Assembly: GCA_014584705.1 (NCBI GenBank)
Contig: JACTMJ010000028.1
Coordinates: 1 to 64,000 of the forward strand
Source of the DNA: Acidobacteriota bacterium
GTDB taxonomy: Bacteria; Acidobacteriota; Terriglobia; Bryobacterales; Bryobacteraceae
Reading direction: 5' to 3'
DNA length: 64,000 nucleotides
In this document: positions 7,861 through 15,442 of the stretch, in pieces
How positions within the stretch are numbered: position 1 is the stretch's first letter
Layout: the number at the start of each line of letters is the position of its first letter
Notes under the pieces: model-generated
Databases searched by the model: none
The model's input: only the letters and a program-made list of their open reading frames with translations
What the model was told of the DNA's origin: nothing
Position numbers and translations under genes: made by a program

Positions 7861-7935
7861 CTCCCGTCGAACGGAAAGTCAGATTCTATCGACTGAGGAC
7901 AGGCGCTGTAAATGCAGCATCTGGCCTTCCGTTTC

Positions 7936-7963
7936 ATGCAAGATAAAATCTGTTATCTTGCAT
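7936..7963. other. dif-like 11-6-11 inverted repeat (Xer-type site or operator)
   Basis: Arms ATGCAAGATAA and TTATCTTGCAT are perfect 11-bp inverted repeats around a six-base centre AATCTG. The 11-6-11 layout with ATAA and TTAT flanking the centre is that of XerC/XerD dif sites, and the right arm agrees with the E. coli XerD arm at 8 of 11 bases. It lies in the divergent promoter region of a tyrosine recombinase gene. A dimeric repressor operator would look the same. Confidence 0.45.
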
Positions 7964-7975
7964 CAAACCGTGCTA

Positions 7976-8010
7976 GAAGTGCCTGAAGATCAGAAGCTTA
8001 CAGGCACTTC
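7976..8010. promoter_or_regulatory. 10-bp hairpin just upstream of the recombinase reading frame
   Basis: Arms GAAGTGCCTG (7976-7985) and CAGGCACTTC (8001-8010) pair perfectly around a 15-base loop. The hairpin ends immediately before an in-frame ATG at 8011, so it may control translation or be bound by the recombinase. It shares GAAGTGCC with the hairpin at 2289-2310 on the same element. Confidence 0.4.
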
Positions 8011-8091
8011 ATGGGTCGGGAATCGGACACTGGAAATCTTCGCCCACAGGCACGCGGAACACTCTCAAGTTCCGACAGTCGGGGCCTGTCT

Positions 8092-9132
8092 ATGGACGAA
8101 GCAGGAATGCCGCCGATTCTGGCCGGACAAGCGACGCCGGAGGTCCGTCGTCGGGTTCGTGAGTTCTACCAATCAATCGCTTCCATCTTCGAGTCCTGGG
8201 TGAACCGGCGCGATAGCCTCCACACTCGTCGGGCCTATCGGGCCGATGTCATGGCGTTCGTTCAGTTCATGGGCTGGCGCTGGCCCCGTGACGCTACGGA
8301 ATTCTTGCGGACCTCGATCACGGACGTCCTGAACTTCAGGAACTTCCTGGTAGAACAGGATGCGGCCCCAAAGACTATCAATCGCCGGATCTCATCATTG
8401 TCGAGCTTCTATAAATACCTGGGCGGCGCTGCGGCGGAGCTTCGCCTACCGATTACGGTCCCGAATCCGGCCCATGCCCAGTTCATCGCGCGGTCCTCGA
8501 CAGATCCTCGGGATGAAACCCACCACCTGAGCGCAACGCGGGCTCGGCAGCTTATGAGCCTGCCCGAGGGAGACGATGTCTTTGCCTGCCGTGACCGGGC
8601 TCTCATGAAGGTGTTCCTATACACCGGCGCTCGGCTGGGAACGGTTTGTCGCCTCAAGGTCTCCGACTTCCATCAGGACGGCGACGAATACACGCTCCGG
8701 CTACACGAGAAGGGCAACAAGCGGCGAACCATCGGGATTCACTACACGGCGGGGCAAGCGATCCAGGAGTATATCGAAAAGGCCGGGATCGCGAGTGGTC
8801 CGCTGTTTCGCCCCAAGAAGTCGTCCCGTTCTGAGGAACTGGGCGACCGGGCGATGGATGAAGCAACAATGTGGCGACTGATGCTCGGTTACCTGAAGCG
8901 ATTGCCGGGGGCGATGAAGGCGTTCGAGGAGTCGGATGGATCGAGGCGGCTCAACTGTGTCTACACCCCGCATTCCCTTCGAGCGACAACAGCAACTCTT
9001 CTCCTCGACGCCGGAGTTGACATCATCAAGGTTCAGCAACTCCTCGGCCACCGGCATGTGACGACAACGCAGATTTACGACAAACGGCGCAGGTCAACCT
9101 CCGAGTGTGCTTCGCACGAAGTGCCGATTTAG
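8092..9132 (+). CDS. Tyrosine recombinase / phage-type integrase
   Basis: The 346-residue protein has the two-domain layout of XerC/D-like recombinases. The N-terminal SAM-like DNA-binding domain includes RRAYRADVMAFVQFM and KTINRRISSLSSFYKYL. The C-terminal catalytic domain shows Arg in YTGARLGTVCRL, Lys in HEKGNKRRTIGI, HSLRATT (HxxR), the fifth residue His in LLGHRHVTTTQ, and nucleophile Tyr in IYDKR. Another in-frame ATG at 8011 would add 27 low-complexity residues directly behind a hairpin; I prefer 8092, though neither has a strong ribosome site. The last four bases overlap the convergent gene on the other strand. It is the likely integrase or resolvase of the element. Confidence 0.8.
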   Translation: MDEAGMPPILAGQATPEVRRRVREFYQSIASIFESWVNRRDSLHTRRAYRADVMAFVQFMGWRWPRDATEFLRTSITDVLNFRNFLVEQDAAPKTINRRISSLSSFYKYLGGAAAELRLPITVPNPAHAQFIARSSTDPRDETHHLSATRARQLMSLPEGDDVFACRDRALMKVFLYTGARLGTVCRLKVSDFHQDGDEYTLRLHEKGNKRRTIGIHYTAGQAIQEYIEKAGIASGPLFRPKKSSRSEELGDRAMDEATMWRLMLGYLKRLPGAMKAFEESDGSRRLNCVYTPHSLRATTATLLLDAGVDIIKVQQLLGHRHVTTTQIYDKRRRSTSECASHEVPI

Positions 9133-10412
9133 GTGGCGGTGTGCGGCGGGGTCTGCCCAGCGGCTAGCGCTTTGACCTCCGCTGGGGCAGTCGGGATGTC
9201 AAAGGCCATTACCGTGAGGAGAATCTCGCGGTTCTGGTCGTTGGGTTGGGCGAACGCATACCGGAATGCCGTTTCGCTGCGGACACCCAGATCGCGTTTG
9301 AACTGCGGATGCTTCGGTGCTGTTTCTTTGATCTTGCCAAGGACGGCGGTGAAATCGGCGTTCCTACTGAACACCATAACGGCCGCTTTGGTGTCCCTCC
9401 AACTGAGATAGGACAGTAGCTGGTCGATTGTGGCGAGGAATGCCTTCTCTCCCTTCCAGAACTTGCACTCAGCGATGAACACATTCCTGCCGTCAACCCG
9501 GATCAAGATGTCTGTCTTGCCCTGGAAGTTGAAGGTTTCGCCAGTGGCTTGCCCTTCAAAAGCTCCATTCAACTGAACTAAGAAATGGGAACGAAGGTCC
9601 TCTTCGCCCATGTCGTGGAAGGCGTGTGGGCTCAGCTCCATCACAGTGACCATGTTGTTTATGATTCGAAGTATTTCTTCATAGTCATCCGGCGAGAGAG
9701 CTGGCTCAGGCGTGAAGGGGCCAGTGACCTTAACAGGGTCGATCCTCGGCGCTCGCCTGTTCACCGGGACGGCGTAGGTGGTTGGTGCGCCTTGTCGTTT
9801 CTTCATTGGGAGGCCTATGGCCGCCGTCATTCCGGCGTCCGCCAGTAGCCGAGCTTTCCTGGCCTGGATCTGAGACCGCGCCTCGCCCTCCAGCTTGCTG
9901 TTGAAGCTCGCGGCGGACTGGGAAAGTGAACGAAGGTAGTTTTTGATGGACTCAAGAATGCCAAGGTATTCCTGCTTGATAGCGTTGCCATCATGGTCCG
10001 TTCTGATGAACGTCAGGTGTACTTCGCCTTTGAGGACCTCCCCGCGCGGTGGATTCAAGGTGTAGGTCTGCGGTTGAACCTGAAAGAACTCCGCGTCCCC
10101 GTCGAAGGGTAGAACGATCACGGTTTTCGAACCGGTGATGTAGAAAGGCTTTGACGGGTCGAGGAAGGCTCTCCTGGGATCACCACTGACGTCAACTTTC
10201 TCTTCACCCGAATAGCCGATATGAATATCGTCTTCCTTGATCTCGGGTACGTTCAACCAGAATCGCTCCGTCACCGCTTTAGCAAGGTCGGCTTCGCTTC
10301 CGCCCAAAATGACGTTGGCCGGAATCTCCTGAATGTGCTTCTTGACGGCGGCAGCCTGACCTTCCAGCACTCCACAAATCTGGTAGCGGTTGAACAGCAA
10401 TTCCTGGCGCAT
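9129..10412 (-). CDS. Putative PD-(D/E)XK nuclease, 427 aa
   Basis: The C-terminal region has QGKTDILIRVDGRNVF followed by IAECKFWKGEKAFLATIDQL (about residues 293-328), which fits D...ExK of restriction-like nucleases, then LLSYLSWRDTKAAVMVF, the usual downstream strand-helix. The N-terminal ~250 residues include a probable coiled or helical part (LESIKNYLRSLSQSAASFN) but no other motif. It has no partner methyltransferase. It is convergent with the recombinase (four-base overlap) and downstream of the YjzC-like and IetAS genes on the same strand, so it is a third nuclease of this cluster and may be read from the upstream minus-strand operon. Confidence 0.6.
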   Translation of the reverse strand: MRQELLFNRYQICGVLEGQAAAVKKHIQEIPANVILGGSEADLAKAVTERFWLNVPEIKEDDIHIGYSGEEKVDVSGDPRRAFLDPSKPFYITGSKTVIVLPFDGDAEFFQVQPQTYTLNPPRGEVLKGEVHLTFIRTDHDGNAIKQEYLGILESIKNYLRSLSQSAASFNSKLEGEARSQIQARKARLLADAGMTAAIGLPMKKRQGAPTTYAVPVNRRAPRIDPVKVTGPFTPEPALSPDDYEEILRIINNMVTVMELSPHAFHDMGEEDLRSHFLVQLNGAFEGQATGETFNFQGKTDILIRVDGRNVFIAECKFWKGEKAFLATIDQLLSYLSWRDTKAAVMVFSRNADFTAVLGKIKETAPKHPQFKRDLGVRSETAFRYAFAQPNDQNREILLTVMAFDIPTAPAEVKALAAGQTPPHTAT

Positions 10413-10487
10413 GAGAATCGCCTCTCAGGTCTTGAGCCGAACCTTGGCGTCCGATTTGCGAGTCAGACACCAAGGTCGGCGGGTTGA

Positions 10488-10667
10488 TCATTTGTGCTTG
10501 GTGCGGTCCACAAGTTTGTAGGTCGATCCTTTCGTTGGTGTAGGTGGGAGAGGTTCTCCTTTGACGGAAGTTACCTCCGGGCCTTTGCCTCCACGGGGGC
10601 CGATCTTTTGGTACTGACCTGAAGCGGGAGCGGTCTGCCCCGGCTTCAATCCACTTGTCTTTGCCAT
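10488..10667 (-). CDS. Small YjzC-like protein, 59 aa
   Basis: The pattern LKPGQTAPASGQYQKIGPRG...GEPLPPTPTKGSTYKLVD resembles the short YjzC family (KPG.KAP.SG.Y...PPT). Function in that family is unknown. I chose the third in-frame ATG (10667), because AAGGAG lies nine bases before it; the first ATG at 10685 overlaps that ribosome site. It lies between ietS and the nuclease ending at 9129, all on the minus strand. Confidence 0.6.
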   Translation of the reverse strand: MAKTSGLKPGQTAPASGQYQKIGPRGGKGPEVTSVKGEPLPPTPTKGSTYKLVDRTKHK

Positions 10668-10723
10668 ACGTTTCATCTCCTTCATCTAGCAATACTCTCG
10701 AAGCCTTTTGACTCCGAGGAACT

Positions 10724-13048
10724 TTAGGTCCTCGTCCGCACTCGCGTTGCTGCGCGAAGCGTCAGGTTCTCCGCATTGAATCTGTTGAGGACGATCTTTG
10801 CCATCTCGTCGTAGACGTCGGCCTTCTTCTCCGGGTCTGCGATTGTCACAATCAGAGAGAAGGGCTGCGGCTTAAACGCTTCTTGGTGCTCAACACTGTG
10901 ACGCGTGAGCAGTTGCACCTTTAACCGCCAACGATCCCCGCGTTCACCTTTGGAGCCAAGATCCCCATGGTATGTCCTCACTGGTGCCCATTTTCTGAGC
11001 TTTTCGACCTGGTAGGATTCGTACAACATTCCAGGATTCTTGTGCTCCGGTGGGACGAGGCCCTTGAATGTCATCTTCGTCTTGCCGGTGTCGCGTGACT
11101 TCCTCGGATAGTAGACGCCGAAATGAGCTTCGATATGCGTTTCGCAATACTCCGTGCCCCACCGAGCGCCCCTCGCGGGAGCGAAGGCAACCGTCATCCA
11201 GATCTGGCCGAAGTAGCGGCCATTCCGATAAAGCGAGGGTGGATAGGGGAAGTCGTCCCATTCGAGAAAGTATCCAGGTCGAAGCTGGTCCTCGAAGACG
11301 AGCGTTGACGTGTATGGCGTGCACTCTAAGCAGTAAGGAGCTGGGGCGGGCAATCCGAACCCATAGCAGTCCACGTCATCATCGGGAACGCGGCCCGCGT
11401 TTCGAGGATCTCTGGCGTGGTGAGTGATGAGACCTCTTGCCAGAACCGGGGACGGAGTGGGCGAGATCTGGTGGTAGATCTGAGCTAGGGTGCGAGAAAC
11501 CAGGGGCGCGGCGAAGCTTGTTCCCAAGTTCTCCGCCGACTGTGTGCCGTTGACAGATCGGATGCCACCGATGTGCGCACCATCAAGAGAACAAGTTCCT
11601 CCGTAATGAATGACATCGGGCTTGATGACATAGTTCGGACCGGCCCCATGCCGGGAGAACGGCGATGGACAGTGCTGCTTCGGTCCATTTGACTGATAGT
11701 CCATATGCGACACGGAACCAACCGTGACCCCAAGGACGCTGTCCGCTGGGCTGGTTATCCTGCCAGATTGGATTTGCCCATCACTACGAGGGAAGTCGAG
11801 CAGCGGCGGGGTCGTGTAGTTTCCTGCGCTGATGACAAACGAAACACGGTACTTCTCCTGAAGGTTGTCGAGTTGCTCGGCCAGTGGCGAAAACTCGTCA
11901 AGTGAGCAGACCTGATTGCTTCCGAGGGAGAGATTCCACACCTTGTATTTGTTTGCGTGCTCTTTGAGGGCGACCTCAAGCACCTGGACGAAGGTGCTCT
12001 CTAAGAGCTCCTCCACGTCGCCTCGGCTTGGGTCATCGTTCGGGAGGACTTGAAGATCGAACACACCGCACGGTGATGTATCGACGCCTGGGAGATTCGG
12101 GTTCAAATGGGCGCCCCAGCAAATGAGACCACCGACGAAGGTTCCATGATCGGTGTTCGTGTATTGAGGAGCAACGTTGGCACTTCGGCCAACAACCCAG
12201 CTCTCTAGGGCTGGCAGATCACTGGAGATCCCACTGTCCACAACCACTACGATGGGGAAGTCACCATCTGCCGAGTTCTGCGGAAGGTTGGGAGGAAGAC
12301 TGGCCGGGCTCAGCATCTGGGGCCTGATTGTCCTAATGAGCGGCATAGGGCCGAGTGAGCGAACGCTGATTGTCCGGGAGAGCCGTTCAACATCCTCGAC
12401 CGTGCGGCATTCCGCCTCAAAGACGTAGCTTGTTGGGGCATAGCCTCTCTGACTGATTCGAATGCCTGCTTCGCGACAGGTTTCCTGGAAGTCGGCGACG
12501 AGCCTTGCCTGATCGTCGTCTTGGCCGTAATCGAACAAGCGGACCCTGGTGATAAACCCGTTCGGGCCTCTCGGGCTGTGCCGAAGAATGTCAAGAGAGG
12601 CAACGCCGTAACGCCGCTGTGCAGGCGTGACTGGTTCTATCGCCTCCACGGTCGAGAGCTCCCTGACGATAGTGTCAGCGTGATTGTCTCGGATCGTGCC
12701 TTCGAGTCGTTCGAGTCCTTCTGGGGTGGCCTTTATGAAGAGTTCTCCGAGCTTGCCAGCGCCAATGATCGGGCATGATGACCGGGAGAACAGGTGCTCG
12801 GGCCTATGGCTCTTCGCTACTGCCTTGGATTGAAGCTTGACCCTAACCGGAGCACTTCCGGTGCGGGCCAGCTGCGGTGCCACGGCAGCGCGTATGGCCG
12901 AGACCTGAGTCGATAGGGTTCTCCGAAACTCCGCGTCAACAACTCGAAATGGCTCGCGCGATGAGCCGCCGCCGGTGGTCTTCCGCTGCGTGCCTTGATT
13001 GGGCAGGATCAGCTTGATTGGTAAACGTTCTTTCGATGCGTCAGCCAT
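10724..13048 (-). CDS. ietS: Subtilisin-like serine protease, IetS-type partner
   Basis: The 774-residue S8 protease carries Asp in VVVVDSGI (about 271), His in DHGTFVGG (301) and Ser in LGTSFAAP (about 510), with the oxyanion Asn in VISAGNY. No signal peptide is present, so it acts in the cytoplasm. The ~250-residue N-terminal part and ~200-residue C-terminal part are not recognised. It follows and overlaps by eight bases an AAA ATPase gene. Such ATPase-subtilase pairs were described as the IetA/IetS plasmid-stability toxin-antitoxin of Agrobacterium plasmids and were later reported as an antiphage module, with the ATPase thought to control the protease. Here the pair may serve either role. 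Confidence 0.8.
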   Translation of the reverse strand: MADASKERLPIKLILPNQGTQRKTTGGGSSREPFRVVDAEFRRTLSTQVSAIRAAVAPQLARTGSAPVRVKLQSKAVAKSHRPEHLFSRSSCPIIGAGKLGELFIKATPEGLERLEGTIRDNHADTIVRELSTVEAIEPVTPAQRRYGVASLDILRHSPRGPNGFITRVRLFDYGQDDDQARLVADFQETCREAGIRISQRGYAPTSYVFEAECRTVEDVERLSRTISVRSLGPMPLIRTIRPQMLSPASLPPNLPQNSADGDFPIVVVVDSGISSDLPALESWVVGRSANVAPQYTNTDHGTFVGGLICWGAHLNPNLPGVDTSPCGVFDLQVLPNDDPSRGDVEELLESTFVQVLEVALKEHANKYKVWNLSLGSNQVCSLDEFSPLAEQLDNLQEKYRVSFVISAGNYTTPPLLDFPRSDGQIQSGRITSPADSVLGVTVGSVSHMDYQSNGPKQHCPSPFSRHGAGPNYVIKPDVIHYGGTCSLDGAHIGGIRSVNGTQSAENLGTSFAAPLVSRTLAQIYHQISPTPSPVLARGLITHHARDPRNAGRVPDDDVDCYGFGLPAPAPYCLECTPYTSTLVFEDQLRPGYFLEWDDFPYPPSLYRNGRYFGQIWMTVAFAPARGARWGTEYCETHIEAHFGVYYPRKSRDTGKTKMTFKGLVPPEHKNPGMLYESYQVEKLRKWAPVRTYHGDLGSKGERGDRWRLKVQLLTRHSVEHQEAFKPQPFSLIVTIADPEKKADVYDEMAKIVLNRFNAENLTLRAATRVRTRT

Positions 13049-14204
13049 TCTTCTTTACCTCCTCCAGGCTGGTCCACCGGTAGGCAGTGGCCTTTGACGT
13101 ACCCAGCAGTTCACCTAGCGCCGCGTGGCTGTAGAGCTTGGGGTTTCGCTTCCGGAGCGATGTTGCCACGTGCGTGGGACTTTGTTCCTTAATCTGCGAT
13201 AGAAAACGCCGATTAGCTCCGCCTCCGAGTCCGAGGTTGCGGAGGATGTTGAAGGCGTCATGCAGACTTGGTTGTGACCGAGTAACGATTCGCTGCCGGT
13301 TCAGCCTCACGCAGACTTCATGGATATCAGAGCCCGAAAACCCTTCGGATAGATCCACGAGGAGGTCGATTTCCTTGGAAGAGAAATCAACCGGCGGCAG
13401 GAACTGCTTCCACATCTCGGCGCGGAGGTCGGGCGTTGGAAACGAGAGCTCTAGGCGATAGCTGAATCGACGCCAAATGGCGGAGTCCAGAAGTTCTTCG
13501 TGGTTCGTCGCTGCCAGGACAATGGACTGTCTGCCTACTGTGTCCAGGTTCTGAATGAAGCTGTTCACCACCCGCTTCAACTCACCCAGTTCCTGGGAGT
13601 CTCCCCGAAGTTTTGCGATTGCGTCGAACTCGTCTAAAAACAGGACACATGGCGTGCGTGACGCAAAATCAAAGAGCGCACGGATGTTCTTGCTTGTGCT
13701 GCCAAGGTAGGAGGATATGAGACCGTCGAGACGAGCAACGTAAAGATCCAGCCCGAGTTCAGCAGCGATGTGGCGGGCAAGACGGCTCTTGCCGCAGCCT
13801 GGCGGACCGTACATGAGAAGACTGAGGGATTGGGAGACGCCTTCTGCCTCCAGTTGAGCGTGGCTCTTGGCAACGCTCAAGAACTCACGAACGACGGCCC
13901 AGTTCTCCTCCGCGATGATTACGGGGGCTTCTCGAAGCGTCTTTAGATCGATGCGTTCCAGGAGAGGGAATCGGCTTTCAGAATCGACAGGCAAAGAACG
14001 TGCGAAACTCGCCCCGGCTGGGCGGAGTTGGTGGTCGGTCTCGTGGAGCATTTGCCGGAGACGGTCCGCCGAACTGGCATCTCCAGCCTTCTCAAGCTTG
14101 TCGGCAAGAAAGGCAGTGTAGTTTCGGACCTTGTCCACATCGAGACGAAGAGCGCCGGATACGATACGAAATAGCTCATTCATGAAACGATCATCGCTCT
14201 TCAT
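13041..14204 (-). CDS. ietA: AAA+ ATPase, IetA-type, with C-terminal helix-turn-helix-like end
   Basis: Walker A GPPGCGKS (about 133-140), Walker B CVLFLDEF (about 186-193), a sensor-1 LAATNHEELLDSAIWRRF with the arginine finger region, and a C-terminal lid place it in the classical AAA group. The start is uncertain: TTG at 14246, ATG at 14204 (MKSDDRF) and ATG at 14183 are in frame, none with a strong ribosome site; I use 14204. The last ~40 residues (YSHAALGELLGTSKATAYRW) look like a helix-turn-helix. It is upstream of and overlaps the protease gene, so the two are translationally coupled. It probably senses a trigger and gates or remodels IetS. Confidence 0.8.
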   Translation of the reverse strand: MKSDDRFMNELFRIVSGALRLDVDKVRNYTAFLADKLEKAGDASSADRLRQMLHETDHQLRPAGASFARSLPVDSESRFPLLERIDLKTLREAPVIIAEENWAVVREFLSVAKSHAQLEAEGVSQSLSLLMYGPPGCGKSRLARHIAAELGLDLYVARLDGLISSYLGSTSKNIRALFDFASRTPCVLFLDEFDAIAKLRGDSQELGELKRVVNSFIQNLDTVGRQSIVLAATNHEELLDSAIWRRFSYRLELSFPTPDLRAEMWKQFLPPVDFSSKEIDLLVDLSEGFSGSDIHEVCVRLNRQRIVTRSQPSLHDAFNILRNLGLGGGANRRFLSQIKEQSPTHVATSLRKRNPKLYSHAALGELLGTSKATAYRWTSLEEVKKNG

Positions 14205-14299
14205 GAGATGATTTTGCCATATTGCGAGACGAGCGACAAGCCCCAAAAGGAACCCTGGATCATCTTCAACAAAACCAATGGATTACGTTGGCGCGGATT

Positions 14300-15442
14300 C
14301 TAAGATGGCGTTTTAAGCAAACCGTTTAGAAAAGCTGGCAGCAGGGTCTGCAGACGCTTCAAGTTGTCGGAGCGTAGCTGATGAAGGACTTGGACGCGTC
14401 GGTAAACAGCCTGCAACTTCTCCTGCGTGTGCCTGGAGGGTACTGGCATCGTATACCGCAGGAAGTCGCGAGGGTTGAGCCTCCGTCTCCTGACGTTTGT
14501 TCCAGTGCTCTTGCCTGCCACCTCCACCCATACTTCAGGAGTTCGAAAGTACACATCTAAGACTTCTGGGAGGATTCTTTCCGTGTTGACTTCGAAGACA
14601 GGAAACTCGGGAGACACAACGCGGCCTGCCAGGCCCTCGGGTACTACGGCAAATGCGCCCTCCCATGCCATGAGTTTCGGGTAGAGAAAATCTCCGGAAC
14701 GAAGCGTCGTTAGTTTCTTATAGGCGAATTCAGAACCGGTTCTCGTTTGGGATGCGAACGCTCCGCGACCAAAGCACAGCACGCCCGCGAAGGCGTAAGT
14801 GCAATCCGCCCGCACAGACACGTCCGGCTCCCGAAGCGTGACAAGGTCGCACATCGGCAATCGAGTCTCACTATCGGATGCGAGAATCGTCCTGCATAGA
14901 GACTTGGACATCTCAATGTTCTGCGCTGTAAGACTTGCGGCTTCCCCCACCTTGGCGGCGATCTGCTCGATACGGGCCACAATGCAGCGTTGCTCTTCCA
15001 CTGGAGGAAGAAGAACATTCATGGCCAAGAATCTGTCCTCTTTGAGTCGTATTCGGTTGGTGGTACCTTCACTTGCCCTTCTGCAGAGGTCAACAAAGAC
15101 CTCAGTACGAACCAGCCATCCCATGAACGCTGGATCTGCCTTGTGCTGGACTATTTCAAATGAGGGGAAATCGTTGCTGGCAATGGAACCATCCAGGTGC
15201 TCGGGAACAATGCCGAGCGCTCCGTTCCTGGCGTCTATGCGCGAGAGAAGTAGCTGACCCTTGCGGATGATGCCTCGCCTCTCAGACGAAATCTCTGAAC
15301 CACTGCGTACGCCCCGCTCGGTTATGCCCTTTCCCCACAGTCGAACAGTAACCTCCCGATAGTGCTGGTTTGCCCAAATCTCGACGCTTTCCTCAGACCG
15401 GCGCAGAAGCTCACCAAGAGCAACACTTTTCCAGGGAGTCAT
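14300..15442 (-). CDS. hsdS: Type I restriction-modification specificity subunit HsdS
   Basis: At 380 residues it has the repeated half-site design of HsdS: two target-recognition domains (the first ending near SNDFPSFEIV, the second containing GDFLYPKLMAWEGAFAV), each followed by a conserved helix (VEEQRCIVARIEQIAAKVGEA and RHTQEKLQAVYRRVQVLHQL). HsdS sets the bipartite DNA target for both methylation and cleavage. ATG at 15442 overlaps the stop of hsdM by four bases. Length is at the short end of the family but both domains are present. Confidence 0.85.
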   Translation of the reverse strand: MTPWKSVALGELLRRSEESVEIWANQHYREVTVRLWGKGITERGVRSGSEISSERRGIIRKGQLLLSRIDARNGALGIVPEHLDGSIASNDFPSFEIVQHKADPAFMGWLVRTEVFVDLCRRASEGTTNRIRLKEDRFLAMNVLLPPVEEQRCIVARIEQIAAKVGEAASLTAQNIEMSKSLCRTILASDSETRLPMCDLVTLREPDVSVRADCTYAFAGVLCFGRGAFASQTRTGSEFAYKKLTTLRSGDFLYPKLMAWEGAFAVVPEGLAGRVVSPEFPVFEVNTERILPEVLDVYFRTPEVWVEVAGKSTGTNVRRRRLNPRDFLRYTMPVPSRHTQEKLQAVYRRVQVLHQLRSDNLKRLQTLLPAFLNGLLKTPS

